From CAYMBP01 sp964388745 (GTDB taxonomy: Bacteria > Babelota > Babeliae > Babelales > RVW-14), in the NCBI GenBank assembly GCA_964388745.1, contig CAYMBP010000031.1:1-12720 (forward strand): a stretch of 12,720 nt of DNA, in the 5' to 3' direction. Shown piece after piece: positions 1 through 6,330 of this stretch. Under the pieces are notes generated by a model. It worked only from the letters and a program-made list of their open reading frames with translations, was not told the origin of the DNA and made no database searches. The first letter of the stretch is position 1, and the number at the start of each line of letters is the position of its first letter. Made by a program: the position numbers and the translations under genes.

Positions 1-1385
1 TGTGACGATAACTCCTGATGCTGCGCTTTTTTTCTTAAAAATGCAGGCGTATCTAGATCATTTTGATCTAGTTGTCTTGTCTCCTGCTGTTGAGAAAGAA
101 TCTCAGCAACCGGCTCCTGTTGATGCGGCTGAGCCTCTTGCGCAATAACATTCTCTTTTTTAATAATTTCAGCAGCTTCAATCATCTCATTTGGCTCTAC
201 AGCCTGAGCCAAATTATGCTCTTGCTCGTCTTTTAATTCAGGTAAGACATCTGTTTTAGACTCTTCTTGCACCTCATCTTGCTTCACAAGCTGTTTAGCT
301 TCTGATTGTATAGGAGTGGTAACTTGATCTTTACGAGTCACTTCAATACTTTTTGACTCAACTTCAGTTACTCTTTTTACTAATAATGGAGCTGCTGTTT
401 CTTGGGCACTTGCATCAAAGCCTGTTGCTATAACTGTCACCATAATCTCACTTTTCATTTCTTCATCAACGACTGAGCCAAGAATAATATTGGCATCCTC
501 ACTGACAAGATCATAAACAAGCATTGCTGCATCATTAATTTCTTGAAGTCCAAGGTCTTTATTCCCTGTAATATTAATCAAAACTCCCTTTGCACCACGA
601 ATACTGAGATTTTCAAGCAATGGTGAATTAATCGCATTGAGCGCTGCTTGTTGAGCTCGATCTTCTCCAGATGCAACACCTGTCCCCATGAGAGCCATGC
701 CCATATCTTTCATGATTGCTTTAACATCTGCGAAATCTACATTAATATGACCAGACTTAGTAATAATATCAGAAATACCTTTAACAGCATTTTTCAAAAT
801 GCTGTTAGACATTGCAAATGCATTTACCATAGAAATCTTTGGATCTGCAATCTCTAAAAGACGCTGATTCGGAACTACAATAAGCGTATCTACCCTGCTT
901 TTAATATTAGTAATCGCTTCTTCTGCATATCGCTGTCGCCTTTTACCTTCAAACAAAAATGGTTTAGTTACAATTGCAACCGTTAAAATCCCAAGCTCTT
1001 TTGCTGCGTTTGCAATAACAGGCAACCCCCCAGATCCTGTTCCACCACCAAATCCCCCTGTTAAAAAAAGAATATCTGTGCCAGCCAAATGCTCTATAAT
1101 CGTATCAAGATCTTCTTCTGCTGCTCGTCTTCCTGTATCGGGATTTGATCCTGCACCAAGACCCTTGGTAATCTTACTCCCCATATGAATTTTATTTTTA
1201 ACAGCAGACAAGCTTAATGATTGAGCATCGGTATTTGCAACGATAAATTCAACCATTGAAAATTCTTTGGACAATGCCATGCTATTCACAGCATTTGTTC
1301 CGGCACCTCCAACTCCAAATACCTTAAGACAAGCTCCTTGCACAACTGATGCTTGCTCTTCTGGCGTAAGATTTAACTCTACCAT
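1..1385 (-). CDS. ftsZ: Cell division protein FtsZ (C-terminus cut by window edge)
   Basis: FtsZ is the tubulin-like GTPase that polymerises into the division ring. My reading of the minus strand from ATG 1385 stays open to base 1 (461 residues visible). Seen: the N-terminal GVGGAGTNAV nucleotide loop, GLGAGSNPDTGRRAAEED, the glycine-rich signature GGGTGSG at about residues 113-119, FEGKRR, and the T7 loop NVDFADVK at about 215-222 with its catalytic aspartates. The globular part ends near residue 324. A roughly 115-residue E/Q-rich linker follows, then LDTPAFLRKK at 444-453, the C-terminal peptide that in the family binds FtsA. Only a few residues should be missing. The start is set by AGGAG 8 bases upstream. 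It lies 23 bases downstream of ftsA in the same operon. Odd point: most bacterial FtsZ read GGGTGTG, whereas the serine here matches tubulin. Confidence 0.97.
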   Translation of the reverse strand, partial: MVELNLTPEEQASVVQGACLKVFGVGGAGTNAVNSMALSKEFSMVEFIVANTDAQSLSLSAVKNKIHMGSKITKGLGAGSNPDTGRRAAEEDLDTIIEHLAGTDILFLTGGFGGGTGSGGLPVIANAAKELGILTVAIVTKPFLFEGKRRQRYAEEAITNIKSRVDTLIVVPNQRLLEIADPKISMVNAFAMSNSILKNAVKGISDIITKSGHINVDFADVKAIMKDMGMALMGTGVASGEDRAQQAALNAINSPLLENLSIRGAKGVLINITGNKDLGLQEINDAAMLVYDLVSEDANIILGSVVDEEMKSEIMVTVIATGFDASAQETAAPLLVKRVTEVESKSIEVTRKDQVTTPIQSEAKQLVKQDEVQEESKTDVLPELKDEQEHNLAQAVEPNEMIEAAEIIKKENVIAQEAQPHQQEPVAEILSQQQETRQLDQNDLDTPAFLRKKAQHQELSS

Positions 1386-1408
1386 TACGAACTCTCCTTC
1401 CTGTCAGT

Positions 1409-2662
1409 CTAAAAAAAGTTATAAATCCACGACTGCATTCTCTTAAACAATCGCGTTAACACTACACCATGATCTACAGAAAAAGAAGAACCATAGCGAT
1501 CACCAAGAACATACTTGACTAATCCATAAGCTGTTGCATACACCGGACTCTTTAAAAGATCTGGAAATTCTTTTACAACATCACCTTCCATACTCTCTGG
1601 AGCCCCTACTCGAACAGTTATACCTAGTCTTTGAGAAAAAAGCTGCACTACCCCACCAAGAAGAGACCCTCCTCCTGTTATAACAAGCCCTGCAGGCATG
1701 CTATGCTGAAGATTGAACTGAAGCAACTCATCTATAACTAAGTCACACAACTCATCAGCGCGACAATGAAGAATTGTTCCGATTGATGCAAGGCTCAATG
1801 ACTTTACTCCTCCCTCATAACCAAGTGGAACATCAATATACTCTGCTGTAAGCGATTTTATTCGCTGAGGTAAAATTGACCCATGACGACGCTTTAAATC
1901 TTCTGCTCGCTCAAAAGGTATACCACAACATAATGATATATCATTCGTAAAATGATTTCCAGCGACAGGAATTACCTTTGAATGCTTAATACATCCATTT
2001 TTATAAAGAGCAAAATCTGAAGTCCCACCTCCAATATCTAAAATGCCGATTCCCAAGGAACGTTCCGACTTTGTTAATACCGCATCAGCAGAAGCAAGCT
2101 GCTCTAATACGATATCAGATACCTTGACTCCTGCAAGATCACATGATTTTATAATATTTCTTGCAGAAGCAATTGCACCTGTCACCATATGTACTTGTAC
2201 TTCAAGCCTTGTGCCATACATCCCAATAGAGTCACTCACGGGCTCTTGATCATCAACACGAAAATACTGAGGAATAACATGAAGGACATCTTGATCATCA
2301 GGAAGTGGAACCGCCCGAGCAGCATCAATTGCTCGGTCAATATCATGCTGTGTTACTTCGTTCCCTTTAATATTAACAACACCATTAGAGTTTCTTGATT
2401 GAATATGACCACCAGAAATTCCTACACAGGCTGACTCAACTTCTACACCAGCCATTGACTCAGCTTCATGAAGGGCTTTTTTTATTGAATCTGCAGTTAA
2501 CATAATATTAACAACAACCCCCTTACTCAAGCCAAAAGAAGGATGATGCCCAAGCCCTAGAATATCTAGCTTGCCTGCCATATCAACCGATGCGATAATA
2601 ACACAAATTTTTGTTGTACCAATATCTATGGCTGTTATATATTTACTTAAAGGCTTTTTCAT
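1409..2662 (-). CDS. ftsA: Cell division protein FtsA
   Basis: FtsA is an actin-like ATPase that tethers FtsZ filaments to the inner membrane and recruits later divisome proteins. At 417 residues it has the usual family length. Seen: phosphate-1 loop DIGTTK at 13-18, phosphate-2 loop DIGGGTSD at 209-216, adenosine-binding TGGGSLL at 329-335, and a region at about 80-160 in the place of the family-specific 1C subdomain. The C-terminal stretch TRLFKRMQSWIYNFF is a basic/aromatic amphipathic helix like the known membrane-targeting sequence. I chose ATG 2662 because GGGGGAG lies 6 bases upstream. A TTG six bases earlier would sit directly against that SD. It is 19 bases downstream of the ftsQ-like gene and 23 upstream of ftsZ, so all three are probably co-transcribed. 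Confidence 0.97.
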   Translation of the reverse strand: MKKPLSKYITAIDIGTTKICVIIASVDMAGKLDILGLGHHPSFGLSKGVVVNIMLTADSIKKALHEAESMAGVEVESACVGISGGHIQSRNSNGVVNIKGNEVTQHDIDRAIDAARAVPLPDDQDVLHVIPQYFRVDDQEPVSDSIGMYGTRLEVQVHMVTGAIASARNIIKSCDLAGVKVSDIVLEQLASADAVLTKSERSLGIGILDIGGGTSDFALYKNGCIKHSKVIPVAGNHFTNDISLCCGIPFERAEDLKRRHGSILPQRIKSLTAEYIDVPLGYEGGVKSLSLASIGTILHCRADELCDLVIDELLQFNLQHSMPAGLVITGGGSLLGGVVQLFSQRLGITVRVGAPESMEGDVVKEFPDLLKSPVYATAYGLVKYVLGDRYGSSFSVDHGVVLTRLFKRMQSWIYNFF

Positions 2663-2681
2663 GGACAACTCCCCCTCAATT

Positions 2682-3464
2682 TTATAAATATTTAATAACT
2701 ATATGACCATAAAATCTCATATCAATAATAATATTACCCCTTTTTTTCTTTTTGCTATTTACTTGAATCAGGCTTGCATCACTTAAAACTTTCTGTATCA
2801 TTTCATACATCATAGACCAATCGTTTAATTCTCCTCTTATATACAAGCTCACATTCTGACAAAGGCCACTTCTTGGTTTTGCAACAATAAAAAAATAGTT
2901 ATGAAATGTTAGCAAAAAATCTTCTAAAATTTTTTGTGGAACTGAAGCAAAGAATTGGTGCACTTCTTTATCAAGAACGTCAGTGCACCATTTTTCATCA
3001 ACAGAGATGTCTACAATTTTTTCACATTTAAAATCACATCTTGAATAAAGCGTATTATCTTCATTCAAAATAATATATTTTTTATTTACCAAACAAATAG
3101 GCTCATAATTTTTGATAAAAAATGTATATGTTAAAGGAAAAAGTGTAATTGAACAGGATATATCTTTCATAAAAGAATGTTCATTTTTAAGATAGCAACA
3201 ACAGTCATAGCCTGAAACAAAAAATTTTTTTTGAGTTGCAAAATACTTATCAAGTTTTTTTTTCACAGAAATCTGAACATGAGATGACATATTATTGCTA
3301 GAAAGAATAATAACCGGCCTAGAACAATCATAAATATATCCTATATACCGCTGTACAAAATAATACATCCAATGTATAGAAATCAAACAACAAAACAATA
3401 CAACAATGCTTTTTGTTATTAATGATTTGCTTTGCCGTCGTGCAATACGCCAACTTGCCTTCAC
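2682..3464 (-). CDS. ftsQ: FtsQ/DivIB-like division protein, divergent and cysteine-rich
   Basis: FtsQ/DivIB is a bitopic inner-membrane protein linking early and late divisome parts through its periplasmic POTRA and beta domains. At 260 residues it has normal FtsQ length. Seen: a short basic cytoplasmic tail, one membrane segment at about 16-38, then an exported domain. Residues 114-140 (FFIKNYEPICLV...YIILNEDNTLY) fit the family pattern of strand, 'E-x-P', then 'Y-L-I-D-x-x-G-x-x-F'. The end, IIIDMRFYGHIVIK, fits the family's final 'vDlRy-x-x-x-v-v' strand. Position directly before ftsA supports the call. Start is GTG 3464 with AGAAGGG about 8 bases upstream. Odd: 12 cysteines, including CCC at 88-90, and weak similarity in the POTRA region. 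The identification combines position with two motifs; homology is otherwise faint. Confidence 0.75.
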   Translation of the reverse strand: MKASWRIARRQSKSLITKSIVVLFCCLISIHWMYYFVQRYIGYIYDCSRPVIILSSNNMSSHVQISVKKKLDKYFATQKKFFVSGYDCCCYLKNEHSFMKDISCSITLFPLTYTFFIKNYEPICLVNKKYIILNEDNTLYSRCDFKCEKIVDISVDEKWCTDVLDKEVHQFFASVPQKILEDFLLTFHNYFFIVAKPRSGLCQNVSLYIRGELNDWSMMYEMIQKVLSDASLIQVNSKKKKRGNIIIDMRFYGHIVIKYL

Positions 3465-3869
3465 ACACTTGCCCTTCTCTCATGCTCATATAAGAAAAAT
3501 ACTCTAGCTTGCACAAATATTGAGGTCTTTCACTCTAGGGTACCAACTTCTTATAAAACAGACTCTGCCAAGTTAAGAGCACTTAGCGATAACATCATGC
3601 TTTGTTTTATTCCTAAGTAGAGTCATAGCAAAAGGAAGAGAAGAAAATCAAAAACTGAAAAAAATGATTTCTATTGACCTAAAGAAAACTGTAATTTTTG
3701 CAGATAAAAGATAGATATTGAAACGAGACTAGCGTCTTCACCCTAGCCTCGTTATAGATAATAAAACTGAGTATTCATAGTCCAACAAATTTCATAAAGC
3801 ACTATAATAAATATTTAAAATTTGCCACGTAAAAGCAATTTTTATCATTATATTAAATACATTCCTTTT
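3465..3869. other. Gap of about 400 bases upstream of ftsQ
   Basis: I see no supported gene in either direction. Short open frames here lack an SD and recognisable protein. There is no tRNA-like fold and no mur or ddl gene, which often precede ftsQ. The stretch should hold the division-operon promoter on the minus strand, but I could not find a convincing -35/-10 pair. The one clear structure is the hairpin at 3722-3753. Confidence 0.6.
3722..3753 (-). terminator. Terminator-like hairpin after the 71-residue orphan
   Basis: Arms AACGAGACTAG (3722-3732) and CTAGCCTCGTT (3743-3753) form an 11-pair stem with a 10-base loop. In minus-strand RNA the only imperfect pair is a G-U wobble. In plus-strand RNA it would be an A-C mismatch, so the minus strand is favoured. 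The following T run on the minus strand is short (TTTC, then mixed AT), so this is a weak intrinsic terminator. It lies about 115 bases after the stop of the 3870-4085 gene and would insulate the division operon. Confidence 0.45.
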
Positions 3870-4085
3870 TTAGCGGCTTCCTCCGCCAGAAGGTCTTTTT
3901 TTACTTAATGGCGGTTTTTCATGCTGCGATGAATACGAACCACAACTCATGCGGCTTTTTGACCCAGATCTTTGGCGAGGTCTTGCCTCATTAGGTTGCG
4001 GTTGTGGCCTAGGGCCCACGGCAACCAAACCCTCACTTGCACAAAAAAGTCCTAAAATAGCAAATAGCATCATATTTTTTTTCAT
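3870..4085 (-). CDS. Short secreted orphan, P/R/S/G-rich (71 aa)
   Basis: I do not recognise this protein. Residues 1-22 are a classic signal peptide (MKKNMMLFAILGLFCASEG), or possibly a membrane anchor. The mature part of about 50 residues is low complexity: PRPQPQPNEARPRQR, then serine/arginine stretches with one C in RMSCGSYSS, then KKRPSGGGSR at the end. It is strongly basic and probably disordered. The gene call is good despite the length: AAGGAG lies 6 bases before ATG and a TATAAT box lies just upstream. Both small downstream and upstream neighbours are also exported. It could bind nucleic acid, the cell wall or a polyanion, but nothing in the sequence decides this. Confidence 0.75.
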   Translation of the reverse strand: MKKNMMLFAILGLFCASEGLVAVGPRPQPQPNEARPRQRSGSKSRMSCGSYSSQHEKPPLSKKRPSGGGSR

Positions 4086-4105
4086 AACTAACTCCTTCTT
4101 ATTTT

Positions 4106-4111
4106 ATTATA
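4106..4111 (-). promoter_or_regulatory. -10 box (TATAAT) for the 71-aa orphan
   Basis: The minus strand reads a perfect TATAAT, 9 bases before the AAGGAG SD of the 3870-4085 gene. Transcription would start about at 4099, giving a leader of only about 14 bases. There is no good -35 at normal spacing (TACTTT at 17). In DNA this AT-rich the box alone is modest evidence. Confidence 0.4.
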
Positions 4112-4176
4112 AGCTTAATCTAGGCATTAAAGTAGTGAACATATCTTTTCTCTCAGTTTTATTTGTAGATTATAAC

Positions 4177-4212
4177 ATTAGCCAAGAGAATAGACATTTC
4201 CCCTTGGCTAAT
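4177..4212 (-). terminator. Perfect 10-bp inverted repeat after the 123-aa orphan
   Basis: ATTAGCCAAG (4177-4186) and CTTGGCTAAT (4203-4212) are exact inverted repeats around a 16-base loop, starting 32 bases past the stop of the 4245-4616 gene. Position suggests 3'-end formation or mRNA protection. Minus-strand RNA has no T run after the stem (GTTATAATC), so it is not a classical intrinsic terminator. A protein-binding site is an alternative. Confidence 0.4.
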
Positions 4213-4244
4213 AGTCTCTTTTTCAAATTTTTATAAAATGATAC

Positions 4245-4616
4245 TTACTCTTGAGATTGTATATCTCCACCCCAGCTCACACCGGCAGACCGAAATCCAC
4301 CTCGCCTTGTTTTTCCAGCGGTCTTAGTAGATACAGCTATATCTTGCACCATAGGAGTTGTTTTACGACGACGCTTAACAACACCTGAAGCAACAGGGTC
4401 ACTTGAGATAGCAGGGTTCGCAACATAAGAGACAGTTGCCACTTCTCCATCCAACTGTTTTTCAAGCATATTAAGTTTTCCAAGAGCTTGGTTTAAGTCA
4501 GTGCGTATTGATTGTATCATGTCTGCTGAAGATTGACTGAGAACAGCCTTAAGTCCATCACCATATGTAGAAAAACCAATAAGCAACCCAAAAATAACAT
4601 AATTCATCTTTTTCAT
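4245..4616 (-). CDS. Short secreted orphan with helix and basic tail (123 aa)
   Basis: No family recognised. Residues 1-18 (MKKMNYVIFGLLIGFSTY) look like a signal peptide or single anchor. Residues 24-58 are a predicted amphipathic helix with spaced hydrophobics (IRTDLNQALGKLNMLEKQL), possibly a short coiled coil. The rest is S/T/G-rich with basic clusters KRRRK at 81-85 and KTRRGGFR at 102-109. Start ATG 4616 is fixed by AAGGAG 5 bases upstream. It lies 53 bases after the rhodanese gene on the same strand, so the two could share a transcript. Together with the 71-residue orphan it has the plan signal peptide plus basic low-complexity tail, but I see no clear sequence similarity between the two. 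Confidence 0.75.
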   Translation of the reverse strand: MKKMNYVIFGLLIGFSTYGDGLKAVLSQSSADMIQSIRTDLNQALGKLNMLEKQLDGEVATVSYVANPAISSDPVASGVVKRRRKTTPMVQDIAVSTKTAGKTRRGGFRSAGVSWGGDIQSQE

Positions 4617-4669
4617 TACTTCTCCTTTACCCCTTTAATTGTTTTACTGTTATACGCTTAAACAATCCA

Positions 4670-5314
4670 TTATGACATATCATCATCTTGCTCAAGTCCA
4701 TTATTTAACACATCATCAACCTGACTTTTTAATTTTTTAGGTCCATGTTTTTTCATAAATTTCTTAGCTTGCTCTCCCCGAATTTTGTACCCACGAGAAG
4801 CCCACTCTTGCACTCCACCTTCGTACGCTTCAATATTGGAAAACCCAAACCTATCATTACTCAACTTTTTATAAGCAGTTCTGCTTGCTGTACATTCGTG
4901 ACGAGCACAGTAGACAACTACATGTTTATCCTTTATTGATTGAAGCAGCTTGTAAAGGATTTTCCTTTTAGTTGATAAATCTCCTGGAGCCTTACCCTTT
5001 TTCAAGGCCTCATTAAGCGTCAAAATCTCTGAGAGTGGAATGTTAATTGAATGAGCAATGTGATGTTTTTTATGATAATCACGACTCAAAACATTAATAA
5101 CTACCAATTTAGTGCTTTTCAGTCGAGCCATTTTCTTAGTATTTGCAACAGTGATAAGACCAGACTTAGGGTCTTTCTTTAAATTCTTTTGAATTTCTGC
5201 GTGTAACTCTTCTGCCGAAATCTCTTTTATATCAGTATGTTTCTGTTGAGCAGCTAATGGACTAACCATGACTAAAGCCATGATTAAACCTACATGTTTT
5301 TTCAGACTATTCAT
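4670..5314 (-). CDS. Exported single-domain rhodanese-like protein
   Basis: Rhodanese domains carry sulfur (or act on related substrates) through one active-site cysteine. This 214-residue protein has a signal peptide at 1-23 ending SPLAAQQ, then a rhodanese core: VVINVLSRDYHKKHHIAHSINIPL at 71-94, VVVYCARHECTASRTAYKKL at 132-151 with predicted catalytic C136, and IEAYEGGVQEWASRGYKI at 161-178. The loop has a second cysteine (C141), as in the subfamily with C-x4-C-x2-S. An insert at about 100-128 lies between the strands. A lysine-rich, then acidic, tail ends QDDDMS. Export suggests a periplasmic sulfur or redox role, which is inference. I chose ATG 5314 (AGGGAG 5 bases upstream); the GTG at 5320 abuts the SD. 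Its leader contains a terminator-like hairpin. Confidence 0.9.
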   Translation of the reverse strand: MNSLKKHVGLIMALVMVSPLAAQQKHTDIKEISAEELHAEIQKNLKKDPKSGLITVANTKKMARLKSTKLVVINVLSRDYHKKHHIAHSINIPLSEILTLNEALKKGKAPGDLSTKRKILYKLLQSIKDKHVVVYCARHECTASRTAYKKLSNDRFGFSNIEAYEGGVQEWASRGYKIRGEQAKKFMKKHGPKKLKSQVDDVLNNGLEQDDDMS

Positions 5315-5325
5315 TCTCACTCCCT

Positions 5326-5363
5326 AAAAAAAAGGTGACGTCTGAGAAAACTCATCAGTCACC
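5326..5363 (-). promoter_or_regulatory. Attenuator/terminator hairpin in rhodanese leader
   Basis: On the minus strand GGTGAC/GTCACC makes a perfect 6-bp base stem, then a 3x3 internal loop (TGA against GAC, allowing tandem G-A pairs), then TGAG/CTCA closed by a TTTT loop. Eight T follow at once (5333 to 5326) and then the SD AGGGAG. This is the form of an intrinsic terminator, placed so that a terminated RNA ends just before the SD. No minus-strand gene lies upstream until rlmB, more than 2.5 kb away, so it looks like a leader attenuator or a stop for antisense transcription. Confidence 0.6.
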
Positions 5364-5546
5364 CACCTCATACATAAATGATTTTTTACTTTTTGCACTT
5401 ACTCACACCCTCATCATAATCTATTTTAATATGAAAAATAAAGTATTTTATTGCAAAGTTGAAAATTAACACAAGTTTTTTCTTTATTTTAAACACTTTT
5501 TACTATCATATCTTGCTCCTATTCAAGCTTTTCTCACAATAAAGAC

Positions 5547-5555
5547 TGATATACT
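5547..5555 (+). promoter_or_regulatory. Extended -10 promoter for the MIR operon
   Basis: TGATATACT matches the extended -10 form TGnTATAAT with one change. It would start transcription near 5562 and give a leader of about 65 bases before ATG 5627. No good -35 is present, which extended -10 promoters tolerate. Confidence 0.4.
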
Positions 5556-5626
5556 TGCACTTCCTTCTTTTATTGTATTATGCTCCTTGCGAAAACTCTT
5601 TTCACTCCACTAAGCAAGGAATATCA

Positions 5627-6310
5627 ATGATAAAGCAAATAGCAAATTATTCGTCACTTTTCCTAATAGTACTCTTTTTATATGGCTTTTTAGATGGGCG
5701 AACTCTAAAATATGGTAATACAATTACATTGCTCAACACCAATATTAATTCCTATCTTGTTGCAAACAAGATTTACCATAACAATGCAGGACAAAATCAT
5801 ACACGTGAACTAGTTTGTGGACATAAAACAATAAAAAGTAAATGGCGAATTGTTGGTCCTGACGGAACAAAGCCATCATACAAAAAAGACGAACCCGTAA
5901 AAACTGGTGATATTATTCGTCTTCAGCATATTAAAACCAACAAATATCTATACAGCGAATACGGAGCCCTTTCTCCTGTAAGAAAAGAGCAAGAAGTCTC
6001 TCTTATCAGCCCCAAGAAATCATCAGCCAAGACTAACTGGCTTATTGTTGGCCCATTAGGCAGTAATACAATTGTAGATGATAAAGAAATCAAAATTGGA
6101 AAAAAAGTCAAAATCATTAATTCTATTAAGCTTGTTCATGCCAAAACAAACGCCCCTTTACATGCTGGCAACTCCCAACTGAGAAAAAAAATAACAGTTG
6201 AGCACAGCGAAAAAGACCACAAGTTTCTTCATGTATCAGCTTTTACTCCGGGCAAACGAGATGAAGACAATCTTTGGTCTATAACAATTATGCTTACTCC
6301 AAAAAAGTAA
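5627..6310 (+). CDS. Exported MIR-like beta-trefoil protein, SDF2-like (227 aa)
   Basis: MIR domains are beta-trefoils of three repeats, known from eukaryotic SDF2, protein O-mannosyltransferases and IP3/ryanodine receptors. After a signal peptide or anchor (about 7-24) this protein is one trefoil. Repeat 1 is about 28-77 (YGNTITLLNTNINSYL ... KWRIVGP), repeat 2 about 91-142 (TGDIIRLQHIKTNKYLYS, then LSPVRKEQEVS, then NWLIVGP), repeat 3 about 156-222 (IKLVHAKTNAPLHAG ... DEDNLWSI). The spacing 'G-x-x-I-x-L-x-H-x-x-T-x-x-x-L', S-P, 'q-E-V' and a closing W (73, 138, 217) is the MIR pattern, and size and layout match SDF2. Start is ATG 5627 with AAGGA 6 bases upstream. It is followed after 20 bases by a longer MIR-like paralogue. 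Ligand unknown; glycan or protein binding in the envelope or host is inference. Confidence 0.8.
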   Translation: MIKQIANYSSLFLIVLFLYGFLDGRTLKYGNTITLLNTNINSYLVANKIYHNNAGQNHTRELVCGHKTIKSKWRIVGPDGTKPSYKKDEPVKTGDIIRLQHIKTNKYLYSEYGALSPVRKEQEVSLISPKKSSAKTNWLIVGPLGSNTIVDDKEIKIGKKVKIINSIKLVHAKTNAPLHAGNSQLRKKITVEHSEKDHKFLHVSAFTPGKRDEDNLWSITIMLTPKK

Positions 6311-6330
6311 TAAAAAAATAAGGAAATTAC

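Larger units (their letters stand above)
5315..5626. other. Divergent intergenic region, about 310 bases
   Basis: It separates the rhodanese gene (minus) from the MIR operon (plus), so it should hold both promoters. Seen: SD and attenuator-like hairpin of the rhodanese gene (5320-5363), an extended -10 for the plus strand (5547-5555), and very AT-rich DNA between. A minus-strand TATGAT near 5420 could be a -10, but has no clear -35. The open frame from TTG 5555 is not a real N-terminal extension. Confidence 0.6.

Noticed and set aside
648..857. Short plus-strand frame inside ftsZ
   Set aside because: Antisense shadow of an intact, strongly conserved gene.
3328..3620. Short frames (about 60 codons) on both strands round the ftsQ start
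   Set aside because: They overlap ftsQ in other frames or lack an SD, and show no recognisable protein.
3949..4236. Plus-strand 95-codon frame opposite the 71-aa orphan
   Set aside because: No SD. Its protein is the mirror of a low-complexity region, while the minus-strand frame has a strong SD and signal peptide.
5555..5626. N-terminal extension of the 227-aa MIR-like protein from TTG 5555
   Set aside because: No SD before the TTG; ATG 5627 has AAGGA at good spacing and begins a typical signal peptide. The extended -10 overlaps 5555.
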